64,000 nucleotides of DNA from Flavimobilis rhizosphaerae. GTDB taxonomy: Bacteria; Actinomycetota; Actinomycetes; Actinomycetales; Cellulomonadaceae. Where the stretch lies: the NCBI RefSeq assembly GCF_014852685.1, contig NZ_JACZDF010000005.1, positions 124,001-188,000 of the forward strand, given 5' to 3'. The notes under the pieces are model-generated. The model made no database searches and was not told the origin of the DNA. It worked only from the letters and a program-made list of their open reading frames with translations. Of the stretch, positions 49,061 through 56,275 are shown piece by piece. Position 1 is the first letter of the stretch. Each line of letters starts with the position of its first letter. The position numbers and the translations under genes were made by a program.

Positions 49061-50191
49061 TCAGGCTCCCGGGGTCGCGGGCGGCAGGGGCGGCGGCACG
49101 GCGCCGAAGAGCGACGCGAGCGCGGGAACCGAGCCGGCTGCGGTCCACGCGGCCATGCCGTCCTGCCACACGAGCGTCTCCCGGGTGAAGGAGCCCGAGG
49201 CTGCAAGGCTGCCGAGCTCGGCCAGCGACGTCGGGCCTGACTGGGCGCCACCCGTCGCGTGGAACCAGGGCGCGCCGGCCCCGGGCAGCGGCGGGGGAGC
49301 GGCTGCCGCCGGCGCGGCGGGAGCGGCAGGGGCCTGGCTGCCTGCCAGCGTCTGCGCCATCTGCTGGCCGACGGCGAGCCCGAGGCCCATCGTCATGCCC
49401 TCGCCTCCGCCGCCGGGGTTCCCGGCGGCGGTCTCGATCGCGTTGGCCGCCTGGAACTGCGTGTACTGCTGCATGTTGCCGAGGACGGCCATCTGGGTCT
49501 TCTTGTCGAGGGCTGCCTCGACCTCGGGCGGGAACGAGATGTTCTCGATGACGAAGCGGGTGATGGCGACGCCGTACTCGGCGAGGCTCGTCGTGAGCTC
49601 GGTCGCGAGCCGACCGGCGATGACGTTCTGGTTGGCGGCAAGGTCGAGCGCGGCGACCTGCGCGTGGGCGAGCGCGGGGCCGAGGGCCCCGACGATGTTC
49701 TGCCGGAAGAACTCGCCGATCTCCTCGGTGCGGAAGTTCGGGTCGGTGCCGACGAGCTGGCGCAGGAGCGCGGCCGCGTCGGTTACCTGGAGCGAGTAGG
49801 TGCCGAATCCGCGCAGGCGGACGGCGCCGAACTCGGGGTCGCGCAGCATGACGGGGTTCTGCGTGCCCCACTTGAAGTCGGTGAACTGGCGGGTCGTGAC
49901 GAAGTAGACCTCGGCCTTCCATGGCGAGTTGAAGCCGTGCTTCCAGCCCTTGAGGGTCGAGAGGATCGGAAGGTTCTGCGTCGACAGGGTGTAGGTGCCC
50001 GGGCCGAAGACGTCCGCGAGTCGACCCTCGTTGACGAAGACGGCAACCTGGCCCTCGCGGACGACGAGCTTCGCCTCGTTCTTGATCTCGTTGCCCTGGC
50101 GCGGGAAGCGCCAGACGATCGTGTCCCGCGAGCTGTCGAGGAACTCGATGATGTCGATGAGCTGCCCGCGCAGCTTGTCCATGAAGCTCAT
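49061..50191 (-). CDS. SPFH-domain protein with C-terminal GYF_2 domain (YdjI-like)
   Basis: A 376-aa protein of the virion-core/YdjI SPFH group. The SPFH region spans about residues 20-215 (IVWRFPRQGNEIKNEAKLVVREGQ in blocks, FGPGTYTLST, WGTQNPVMLRDPEFG). After it comes the IENISFPPEVEAALDKK helix. An Ala/Pro linker leads to a GYF_2 module (residues about 307-358; GPTSLAELGSLAASGSF, VWQDGMAAWTAAG). No transmembrane helix is seen, so it is a peripheral membrane scaffold. Upstream there is a perfect palindrome at the likely transcription start. GGAGA precedes the ATG. Confidence 0.85.
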   Translation of the reverse strand: MSFMDKLRGQLIDIIEFLDSSRDTIVWRFPRQGNEIKNEAKLVVREGQVAVFVNEGRLADVFGPGTYTLSTQNLPILSTLKGWKHGFNSPWKAEVYFVTTRQFTDFKWGTQNPVMLRDPEFGAVRLRGFGTYSLQVTDAAALLRQLVGTDPNFRTEEIGEFFRQNIVGALGPALAHAQVAALDLAANQNVIAGRLATELTTSLAEYGVAITRFVIENISFPPEVEAALDKKTQMAVLGNMQQYTQFQAANAIETAAGNPGGGGEGMTMGLGLAVGQQMAQTLAGSQAPAAPAAPAAAAPPPLPGAGAPWFHATGGAQSGPTSLAELGSLAASGSFTRETLVWQDGMAAWTAAGSVPALASLFGAVPPPLPPATPGA

Positions 50192-50249
50192 GATCTCTCC
50201 GTCTCCCCCTGGGGCGGCGACTGGGTCGCCGTGCGACCTGGTCGGTCAC

Positions 50250-50272
50250 ACCATCGCCGATGGTACACAGTA
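50250..50272 (-). promoter_or_regulatory. SPFH operon promoter with palindromic operator
   Basis: ACCATCG-C-CGATGGT (50250-50264) is a perfect 7+1+7 palindrome. The minus-strand -10-like TACTGT lies at 50267-50272, so a bound repressor would cover the start site. Confidence 0.5.
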
Positions 50273-50349
50273 GGGCTCGGTCTCACCTTCGAACGGTGAT
50301 CCTTTGGTCACAGAAGCGTTAGCGCTCGCACCTGTGGCGTCCGCCGGGC

Positions 50350-50378
50350 TTGAAGTTCGGGTTGCCGAAATCTATGTT
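50350..50378 (+). promoter_or_regulatory. Promoter of the metal ABC transporter operon
   Basis: TTGAAG (50350-50355), 17-nt spacer, TATGTT (50373-50378), then 6 nt to the ATG at 50385: a near-textbook promoter giving a leaderless mRNA. Confidence 0.7.
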
Positions 50379-50384
50379 GTGGAC

Positions 50385-51323
50385 ATGGGTCATCTAGCAC
50401 GTCCGCGCTGTGCGACAGCGCGTGTCGCCGCGACAGCTCTCGCCGCGGCCGCGCTCTTGTCCGCGTGCGGCGCGCCGGGAGAAGCAGAGGCCGACGACCC
50501 GCGTCCGCTCATCCTCACGACGTTCACGGTCGTCGCCGACATCGCGCGCAACGTCGCCGGGGAGGACCTGCGGGTCGCGTCCATCACGAAGGTCGGCGCC
50601 GAGATCCATGGCTACGACCCGACGCCCGGCGACCTCCGACGCGCCGCCGGCGCGGACCTCGTCCTCGACAACGGGCTCGGCCTCGAGGCGTGGTTCGCGC
50701 GCTTCGTCGACGGTCTCGACGTCCCACGCGTCACCCTCTCCGACGGCGTCGCGACGATCCCGATCGCTCGGGGTGAGGCCGAGGGGCGCCCCAACCCGCA
50801 CGCGTGGATGAGCCCGACCGCAGGCGCGTCGTACGCACGCCTCGCGGCCGAGGCGTTCGCCGAGCTCGACCCTGACCGCGCCGACGCCTACCGCGAGCGC
50901 GCCGAGACGTACGCAGCCCGGCTCGGGACGCTGAGGGACGAGCTCGTCGCGCGGCTCGCGACCGTCCCGCCTGCAGCCCGTGCGCTCGTCACGTGCGAGG
51001 GGGCGTTCTCCTACCTCGCTGCCGACGTCGGGCTCGAGGAACGTTACCTGTGGGCGGTCAACGCCGAGCAGCAGGCGACCCCGCAGCAGGTCGCCGAGGT
51101 CGAGACGTTCGTCCGCGAGCGCGGGGTCGCAGCGGTGTTCTGCGAGTCGACGGTCAACCCTTCGCCCATGCAGCGTGTCGCGGAGTCGACCGGTGCGCGC
51201 TTCGTCGGTCCGCTCTACGTCGACTCGCTCTCGGTGCCTGACGGACCCGTGCCCACGTACCTCGACCTGCTGCGCCACGACGTCGATCTCATCGTCGCCG
51301 GTCTCTCAGGAGGCGCCCCATGA
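50385..51323 (+). CDS. Zn/Mn ABC transporter substrate-binding lipoprotein
   Basis: Cluster A-I (ZnuA/PsaA-type) metal-binding lipoprotein, 312 aa. Signal peptide with lipobox ALLSAC-G. Family metal/structural motifs are TTFTVVADIARNVAG, EIHGYDPTPGDLR (His ligand), NPHAWMSP (His ligand), VTCEGAFSYLA and FCESTVNP. The short His-poor loop argues for Mn or Zn without a His-rich lid; the metal cannot be fixed. The start is set by the promoter at 50350-50378. ATPase and permease genes follow with four-base overlaps. Confidence 0.9.
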   Translation: MGHLARPRCATARVAATALAAAALLSACGAPGEAEADDPRPLILTTFTVVADIARNVAGEDLRVASITKVGAEIHGYDPTPGDLRRAAGADLVLDNGLGLEAWFARFVDGLDVPRVTLSDGVATIPIARGEAEGRPNPHAWMSPTAGASYARLAAEAFAELDPDRADAYRERAETYAARLGTLRDELVARLATVPPAARALVTCEGAFSYLAADVGLEERYLWAVNAEQQATPQQVAEVETFVRERGVAAVFCESTVNPSPMQRVAESTGARFVGPLYVDSLSVPDGPVPTYLDLLRHDVDLIVAGLSGGAP

Positions 51324-52072
51324 CCTCGAAACCGCTCACGCCCGCCGCACTCGAGGTGCGCGGGCTCACCGTCGTCCGGGGGGAGGTTCGAGCACTCACG
51401 GACGTCGACCTCACGGTCGCACCGGGCCGGGTCACGGCTCTCGTGGGACCTAACGGCTCGGGGAAGTCGACGCTCTTCGCGGCCGTGACGGGCGGCGTCG
51501 ACGTGACGTCGGGCACCGTGAAGGTCGGGGGGACGGACGCCGCTGCGGCACGCAGGCGCCGGGAGATCGCGTTCGTCGGTCAGGACGACACGGTCGACCG
51601 GCAGTTCCCGCTCACGGTCGCCGACGTCGTCGCTCAGGGACGCCCCGCCCCCCGCGGGCTGCTCGGACGGCGGACGGCCGCCGACCGGGCAGCGGTCGCC
51701 GAGGCCCTCGCACGGGTGGGCCTCGCGGATCTCGCCCGGCGGCCGATCGGCGCGCTCTCGGGCGGGCAGCGCCGCCGCGTCCTCGTGGCGCGTGCACTCG
51801 TCCAGGAGGCTGGCCTGCTGCTCCTCGACGAGCCCCTCGCGGGGGTCGACGTCGCGTCGGCCGAGCTCCTCGTCGACATCGTGCGCGCTCGCGCCGACGA
51901 GGGCGCGGGGGTGCTTGTCTCGACGCACGACCTCGCGGGCGTCACCGACCTCGCCGACGACGTCGTGCTTCTCGCGGGCAGGGTCGTCGCTGCGGGACCC
52001 GTCGCGTCGACGCTCACGCCGGCGGCGCTCGCCGAGGCCTTCGGGCTCCGCACCGGGGACGTGCGGCGATGA
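51320..52072 (+). CDS. Zn/Mn ABC transporter ATP-binding protein
   Basis: ABC ATPase, 250 aa, energising the importer. Walker A GPNGSGKST, signature LSGGQRRRVLVAR, Walker B LLLLDEPLAGVD and the switch His in STHDLAG are all present. ATG overlaps the stop of the binding protein gene; its own stop overlaps the permease start. Confidence 0.94.
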   Translation: MTSKPLTPAALEVRGLTVVRGEVRALTDVDLTVAPGRVTALVGPNGSGKSTLFAAVTGGVDVTSGTVKVGGTDAAAARRRREIAFVGQDDTVDRQFPLTVADVVAQGRPAPRGLLGRRTAADRAAVAEALARVGLADLARRPIGALSGGQRRRVLVARALVQEAGLLLLDEPLAGVDVASAELLVDIVRARADEGAGVLVSTHDLAGVTDLADDVVLLAGRVVAAGPVASTLTPAALAEAFGLRTGDVRR

Positions 52073-52926
52073 CGTTCCTCGAGCTGATCCTCGACCCGCT
52101 GTCGCACGAGTTCATGGTGCGGGCGCTCGCTGTCATCTCGGTGTCGAGCGCGGTGAGCGCGCTGCTGTCGTGCTGGCTCGTGCTCGTCGGCTGGTCGCTC
52201 ATGGGCGATGCCGTCTCGCACGCGGTCCTGCCGGGGGTCGTGCTCGCGTACATCCTCGGGCTGCCGTTCGCCGTCGGCGCAGTCGTCTTCGCGCTCGGGG
52301 CGGTCGTCCTCGTCGCGGCGGTCCGCTCGACAGGCCGCACGAAGGAGGACGCCGCGATCGGGATCGTCTTCACGACGCTCTTCGCCCTCGGCCTCGTCCT
52401 CGTCTCGGTGACACCGAGCCAGACGGACCTCATGCACGTCGTCTTCGGCAACGTCCTCGGGGTGTCACGCTCGGAGCTCGTCCAGGTTGCCGCGCTTGCC
52501 GCGGTCGTCGTGATCGTCGCGCTGGCGCGGCGGCACGATCTCACGGCGTTCGCGTTCGATCCGGTGCAGCTGCGGGTGCTGGGTCGCTCACCAGGTCGGG
52601 TGGGTGCGCTGCTCCTCGTGCTGCTCGCGCTCACGGCCGTCACGGCGATCCAGTCCGTCGGGGTCGTTCTCGTCGTCGCGATGCTCGTCATCCCCGGGGC
52701 GACGGCCCACCTCCTCAGCGACCGTCTGGCGCGGATGCTCGTCGTCGCCCCTGCGGTGGCGGTCGCTTGCGGGGTCGTCGGGGTATACGTGTCGTACTAC
52801 GCCGACCTGGCGACCGGGGCGACGGTGGTGCTCGCCCAGGGGGCGGCCTACCTCCTCGCGGTGCTGCTGGCGCCGGGCCGCGGTGTCCTCGCGCGCGCGA
52901 GGAGGCGGGCGCGCACCGCGGCGTGA
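52069..52926 (+). CDS. Zn/Mn ABC transporter permease (ZnuB/MntB family)
   Basis: ABC-3-type membrane permease, 285 aa, with about eight hydrophobic helices. Family blocks are SLMGDAVSHAVLPGVVLAY, EDAAIGIVFTTLFALGLVLVS (in blocks) and VLVVAMLVIPGATAHLLSDR. Third gene of the operon, coupled by ATGA overlap. The operon appears to have no following regulator in the window. Confidence 0.93.
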   Translation: MTFLELILDPLSHEFMVRALAVISVSSAVSALLSCWLVLVGWSLMGDAVSHAVLPGVVLAYILGLPFAVGAVVFALGAVVLVAAVRSTGRTKEDAAIGIVFTTLFALGLVLVSVTPSQTDLMHVVFGNVLGVSRSELVQVAALAAVVVIVALARRHDLTAFAFDPVQLRVLGRSPGRVGALLLVLLALTAVTAIQSVGVVLVVAMLVIPGATAHLLSDRLARMLVVAPAVAVACGVVGVYVSYYADLATGATVVLAQGAAYLLAVLLAPGRGVLARARRRARTAA

Positions 52927-52949
52927 GCCGCCGTGCGCGGCGTTTGCAC

Positions 52950-52997
52950 GGGGTGCGAGCACCCGTGCCCGGTGGGGTGCGAGCATACGTGCACCGT
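52950..52997. repeat. Two tandem 24-bp repeats with a palindromic core
   Basis: Units 52950-52973 and 52974-52997 match at 20 of 24 positions and a third GGGG start follows. Unit 1 contains the palindrome GGTGC-GA-GCACC. They lie just after the permease gene. Possible operator or integration scar; no function can be assigned. Confidence 0.5.
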
Positions 52998-53101
52998 GGG
53001 GTCCCACCACCCTGCCGCGCGGGTCCTTCACCTTGACGTCACTGGCGCTGCGCGCCCTGCCGATGGCACCAGGGTCGGGCCCAGACCGAGTCCGGCACTG
53101 A

Positions 53102-53410
53102 CCTGACAGGACCGCGGGCGGACGTGGCCTCGGCCACGGCCCGTACGAGCCGCCGCCGCCGACGACCGGAACGACGGGACTCGTCGGGGCACTCTGGCTC
53201 GACGTCACTGGCAAGGGGCTCGTCGTCGGTCAGCCGAGCGGCGCGATCGATCTGGTCCGCCGGGACGGGACGACGACGCCCCGGGACACGACGACGTTCG
53301 AGCCGAGCGCCTCGACGGTGTGGCGCACGGACGGCAAGGGCAAGGTCCGCAAGGTGTTTCGCGACCGGCACGTTGCAGCGCGTGCGACTGAGGTGAGGCA
53401 CGGGGCGTGA
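53102..53410 (+). pseudogene. Orphan 3' coding fragment of an unidentified protein
   Basis: An open frame of 102 codons without a usable start runs from just after an in-frame TGA (53099) to TGA at 53408. It reads like real protein: GPYEPPPPTTGTTGLVGALW, then WLDVTGKGLVVGQPSGAIDL, TTFEPSASTVWRTDGKGKV and RKVFRDRHVAARA. Third codon positions are almost all G or C, unlike a chance frame. It ends in a strong terminator. I interpret it as the 3' end of a gene truncated by deletion. No family is recognised. Confidence 0.55.
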
Positions 53411-53426
53411 TCTTTGCGCCTCTGGT

Positions 53427-53476
53427 ACGACGACGGCGGCGGTCCCGGATCTCTCCGGGTCCGCCGCCGTCGTCGT
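53427..53476. terminator. Bidirectional terminator
   Basis: Outer 16-bp stem (53427-53442 with 53461-53476) and an inner CCCGG/CCGGG stem. It serves the coding fragment on the plus strand and the small membrane protein gene on the minus strand. Confidence 0.85.
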
Positions 53477-53487
53477 GACGTGAGGCC

Positions 53488-53703
53488 TCAGTCCCTGCGG
53501 ATGCCGAGGGCGAGCCCGACGGCGAGGCACGAGCCGAGCAGCCCGCCCGAGAAGAGCAGCGCGCTGTGCTGCGCGATGCCCTCGCCCATCGCCCACATCC
53601 CGGCGACGAAGATCGCCATGACGACGACGAAGATGAGGGCGTTCACGGCGACCGGGCGGTCGTCGAGGTGCGCCTCGGTGGGCTCGGTGCTGAACGTGTC
53701 CAT
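53488..53703 (-). CDS. Small two-helix membrane protein (71 aa)
   Basis: Starts MDTFSTEPTEAHLDDRPVAV, followed by two hydrophobic helices (about residues 22-41 and 46-66) and the end LALGIRRD. GGAGGAG lies shortly before the ATG. The pattern resembles small actinobacterial membrane proteins of unknown function. It stands alone, with a terminator behind it. Confidence 0.7.
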   Translation of the reverse strand: MDTFSTEPTEAHLDDRPVAVNALIFVVVMAIFVAGMWAMGEGIAQHSALLFSGGLLGSCLAVGLALGIRRD

Positions 53704-53827
53704 CGCTCCTCCAACGGCTCTGGGTGGCGCATGCGCGCCCTGAGGGGATCCTATCCAGGTTCCCTCAGGTGCGGACCGGTGTCCGCGCCCGGCACCGCGG
53801 GCGCTGGTGCGTGACGGGTTGGTTCCG

Positions 53828-54448
53828 TCAGCGGCCGAGCTGCTCCGCGAACGGCACGACGTCGCCGAAGGGGTCGTCCTCGGCGGCGCCGGCGTAGTGC
53901 TCGACCTTCGTCGCGAGCTCGCTGCCTGCCCGGTCGATCCGTGACTGCAGCCGACCCGCCGAGTCGTACGTGCTGCCGTTCGCCCCCCAGTCGTCGGTCG
54001 CGGCGAACACCGCGGTGCCGACGACGTCCGCACGGAGGTAGCTGAAGAGCGGACGCAGCGCGTGCTCGAGCGCGAGCGAGTGCCGGGGCGTTCCCGCGGT
54101 GGCGCCGAGCAGGACGGGGACGCCTCGCAGCGCGTCCGGGTCGACAACGTCCATGAACGACTTGAAGAGCCCGGAGTACGAGCCCGAGAAGATCGGTGTG
54201 ACGGCGACGAGCCCGTCGGCGGTGCGGACCTTCTCGAGGACGTCGGCGAGCCGGGGCGGCGCGAACCCGGTGAGGAGCATGTCGGTGACGTCCCGTGCGA
54301 GGTCGCGGAGCTCGACGACCTCGGTCGTGTGCGCCACGCCGCGCTCGTCGAGCGTGGCAGAGGTTGCCGCGAGCAGGCGGTCGGCGAGCAGCCGCGTCGA
54401 CGAGGGCTGGGAGAGGCCTGCGCTGAGGGCGACGAGGTGGCGGGTCAT
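53828..54448 (-). CDS. NADPH-dependent FMN reductase (CE1759-type)
   Basis: Flavodoxin-fold reductase, 206 aa. The N-terminal LVALSAGLSQPSSTRLLADR phosphate loop, VAVTPIFSGSYSGLFKSFMD and LLGATAGTPRHSLALEH identify the group. It likely supplies reduced FMN to the LLM monooxygenase gene two positions upstream in the same operon. The ATG overlaps the marR stop by four bases. Confidence 0.88.
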   Translation of the reverse strand: MTRHLVALSAGLSQPSSTRLLADRLLAATSATLDERGVAHTTEVVELRDLARDVTDMLLTGFAPPRLADVLEKVRTADGLVAVTPIFSGSYSGLFKSFMDVVDPDALRGVPVLLGATAGTPRHSLALEHALRPLFSYLRADVVGTAVFAATDDWGANGSTYDSAGRLQSRIDRAGSELATKVEHYAGAAEDDPFGDVVPFAEQLGR

Positions 54449-54933
54449 GAGGGTTCCTTCGTGCTGGTCGTGCGGGCAGCCGCGGGCAGGGACGCGACGT
54501 GGTTGCGGAGGCGGTCGGTGAGATCGGTGAGCGTCGTGAGCTCGTCGGCGCTGAGCGCACTTCCGAGCGCTGCGTCGATCGAGGCGACGTGCCGGCGCCC
54601 GACGCGCCGCTGGAGCGCGCGCCCGTCGTCGGTGAGGACGACACGTGTGCCGCGGAGGTCGTCGGCGACGGCCCGACGCTCGACAAGCCCGCGTGCGACG
54701 AGTCGGTCGACGAGCCGTGAGAGCGAGGGCTGCGAGAGCAGCACGTCGGTGTTGAGCTCCTTGAGCCGGAGCCCGTCAGCGGGCCCGCGGGAGAGCGTGA
54801 AGAGCACGTCGTACTCCTTCATCGTGAGCTCTTCCCAGACATCGTCGGCGGCGAGGTGCCGGACGACGGCGACCTGGGCCCGGAAGAGCGATTCCCAGGC
54901 CGTCGCGTGCGCCATGGCGTGGGCGGACATCAT
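54445..54933 (-). CDS. MarR family transcriptional regulator
   Basis: A 162-aa winged-helix regulator. Marks are EYDVLFTLSRGPADGLRLKEL, the recognition helix LLSQPSLSRLVDRLVARGLV and the wing RRAVADDLRGTRVVLTDDG. It lies between the monooxygenase and reductase genes with four-base overlaps at both ends, so it probably autoregulates the operon through the palindrome near 56140-56154. Confidence 0.9.
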   Translation of the reverse strand: MMSAHAMAHATAWESLFRAQVAVVRHLAADDVWEELTMKEYDVLFTLSRGPADGLRLKELNTDVLLSQPSLSRLVDRLVARGLVERRAVADDLRGTRVVLTDDGRALQRRVGRRHVASIDAALGSALSADELTTLTDLTDRLRNHVASLPAAARTTSTKEPS

Positions 54934-56081
54934 CGTGCGTCGGTCGCCGGCGAGGCGCCCGTGACGTCGTCGGCGTCGGCGTAGACGGTCGAGTCGTGGC
55001 CGCCTCCCGCGGCGGCGACGCGGCTCGCGTGGGTGGGTGCGTCCGGCACGTCGGCAGGGCGGCCGATCGCCATCTCCCTGCGGAGCACGGGCACGACCTC
55101 CTCGCCGAGGAGGTCGAGCTGCTCGAGGACGGTCTTGAGGGGGAGTCCGGCGTGGTCGATGAGGAAGAGCTGGCGCTGGTAGTCGCCGACGTGGTCGCGC
55201 ATCGCCGCGTAGCGGTCGATGACCTCCTGCGGCGAGCCGATCGTCAGGGGCGTCTGCTCCGAGAAGTCCTCCATCGACGGGCCGTGACCGTAGACGGGTG
55301 CGTTGTCGAAATAGGGGCGGAACTCGCGCTTGGCGTCCTGGGAGCTCTTGCGCATGAACACCTGGCCGCCGAGGCCGACGATCGCCTGGTGCGCCTTGCC
55401 GTGCCCGTAGTGCTCGAAGCGTCGGCGGTAGAGCTGGACCATCTGCTTGGTGTGGCTGATCGGCCAGAAGATGTTGTTGTGGAAGAAGCCGTCACCGTAG
55501 TACGCGGCCTGCTCGGCGATCTCGGGAGTGCGGATCGAGCCGTGCCACACGAACGGCGGCACGCCGTCGAGCGGACGAGGCACGGAGGTAAAGCCCTGGA
55601 GCGGCGTGCGGAACCGTCCGGACCAGTCGACGACGTCCTTGCGCCACAGCTCGTGGAGGAGCGCGTAGTTCTCGACGGCGAGCTCGACGCCCTGGCGGAT
55701 GTCCTTGCCGAACCACGGGTAGACGGGGCCCGTGTTGCCGCGGCCCATCATGAGGTCCATGCGGCCGTCGGCGAGGTGCTGGAGGTACGCGTAGTCCTCG
55801 GCGATGCGGACGGGGTCGTTCGTCGTGATGAGCGTCGTCGAGGTCGAGAGGATGATGCGCTCGGTCTGCGCCGCGAGGTGTGCGAGAAGGACGGTGGGGT
55901 TGGCGGGTGCGGCGAAGGGCGGGTTGTGGTGCTCGCCGGTCGCGAAGACGTCGAGGCCGACCTCCTCGGCCTTCTTGGCGATCGCGACAGTGGCCTTGAT
56001 GCGCTCGTGCTCGGTGGGGGTGCGGCCGGTCGTGGGGTCGGTCGTCACGTCGCCGACGGTGAAGATCCCGAACTGCATCAT
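54930..56081 (-). CDS. LLM-class flavin-dependent oxidoreductase (luciferase-like, CE1758 group)
   Basis: FMNH2-using TIM-barrel monooxygenase, 383 aa. Family blocks are FGIFTVGDVTTDP, GLDVFATGEHHNPPF, STTLITTNDPVRIAEDYAYL (in blocks), GRMDLMMGRGNTGPVYPWFG and VPPFVWHGSIRTPEIAEQAA. The substrate is unknown; such enzymes oxidise aldehydes, alkanes or xenobiotics. Start at the first of two adjacent ATGs with AGGAGG upstream. The C-terminal 40 residues are unconserved. The upstream gap is the only A+T-rich patch nearby and holds the putative MarR operator. Confidence 0.9.
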   Translation of the reverse strand: MMQFGIFTVGDVTTDPTTGRTPTEHERIKATVAIAKKAEEVGLDVFATGEHHNPPFAAPANPTVLLAHLAAQTERIILSTSTTLITTNDPVRIAEDYAYLQHLADGRMDLMMGRGNTGPVYPWFGKDIRQGVELAVENYALLHELWRKDVVDWSGRFRTPLQGFTSVPRPLDGVPPFVWHGSIRTPEIAEQAAYYGDGFFHNNIFWPISHTKQMVQLYRRRFEHYGHGKAHQAIVGLGGQVFMRKSSQDAKREFRPYFDNAPVYGHGPSMEDFSEQTPLTIGSPQEVIDRYAAMRDHVGDYQRQLFLIDHAGLPLKTVLEQLDLLGEEVVPVLRREMAIGRPADVPDAPTHASRVAAAGGGHDSTVYADADDVTGASPATDAR

Positions 56082-56137
56082 CGTGTCCTCCTGCTGCGGC
56101 CGGTCGGGCCTGTCGAAAGTTCATGCGTCTGCATCTA

Positions 56138-56155
56138 CTTTAGTCTTCAACTAAG
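56138..56155 (-). promoter_or_regulatory. Candidate MarR operator/promoter
   Basis: CTTTAGT-CTTCA-ACTAAG: the arms TTAGT (56140-56144) and ACTAA (56150-56154) form an inverted repeat in an A+T-rich spot about 60 nt upstream of the LLM start. Confidence 0.5.
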
Positions 56156-56203
56156 AGGGGTGTCGACGTGTTCCCGCGACGGAGTGGCGTGCCTCACTCC
56201 CGA

Positions 56204-56250
56204 ACGCCAGCGAGCCCTGCCCCCGAGAGGGGAGCAGGGCTCGCTGGCGT
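56204..56250. terminator. glgP terminator
   Basis: A 17-bp stem (56204-56220 with 56234-56250) whose loop contains a further CCCC/GGGG stem, 26 nt beyond the glgP stop. Confidence 0.85.
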
Positions 56251-56275
56251 GCACAGGGCCGAGCGGTGGCCTTCG

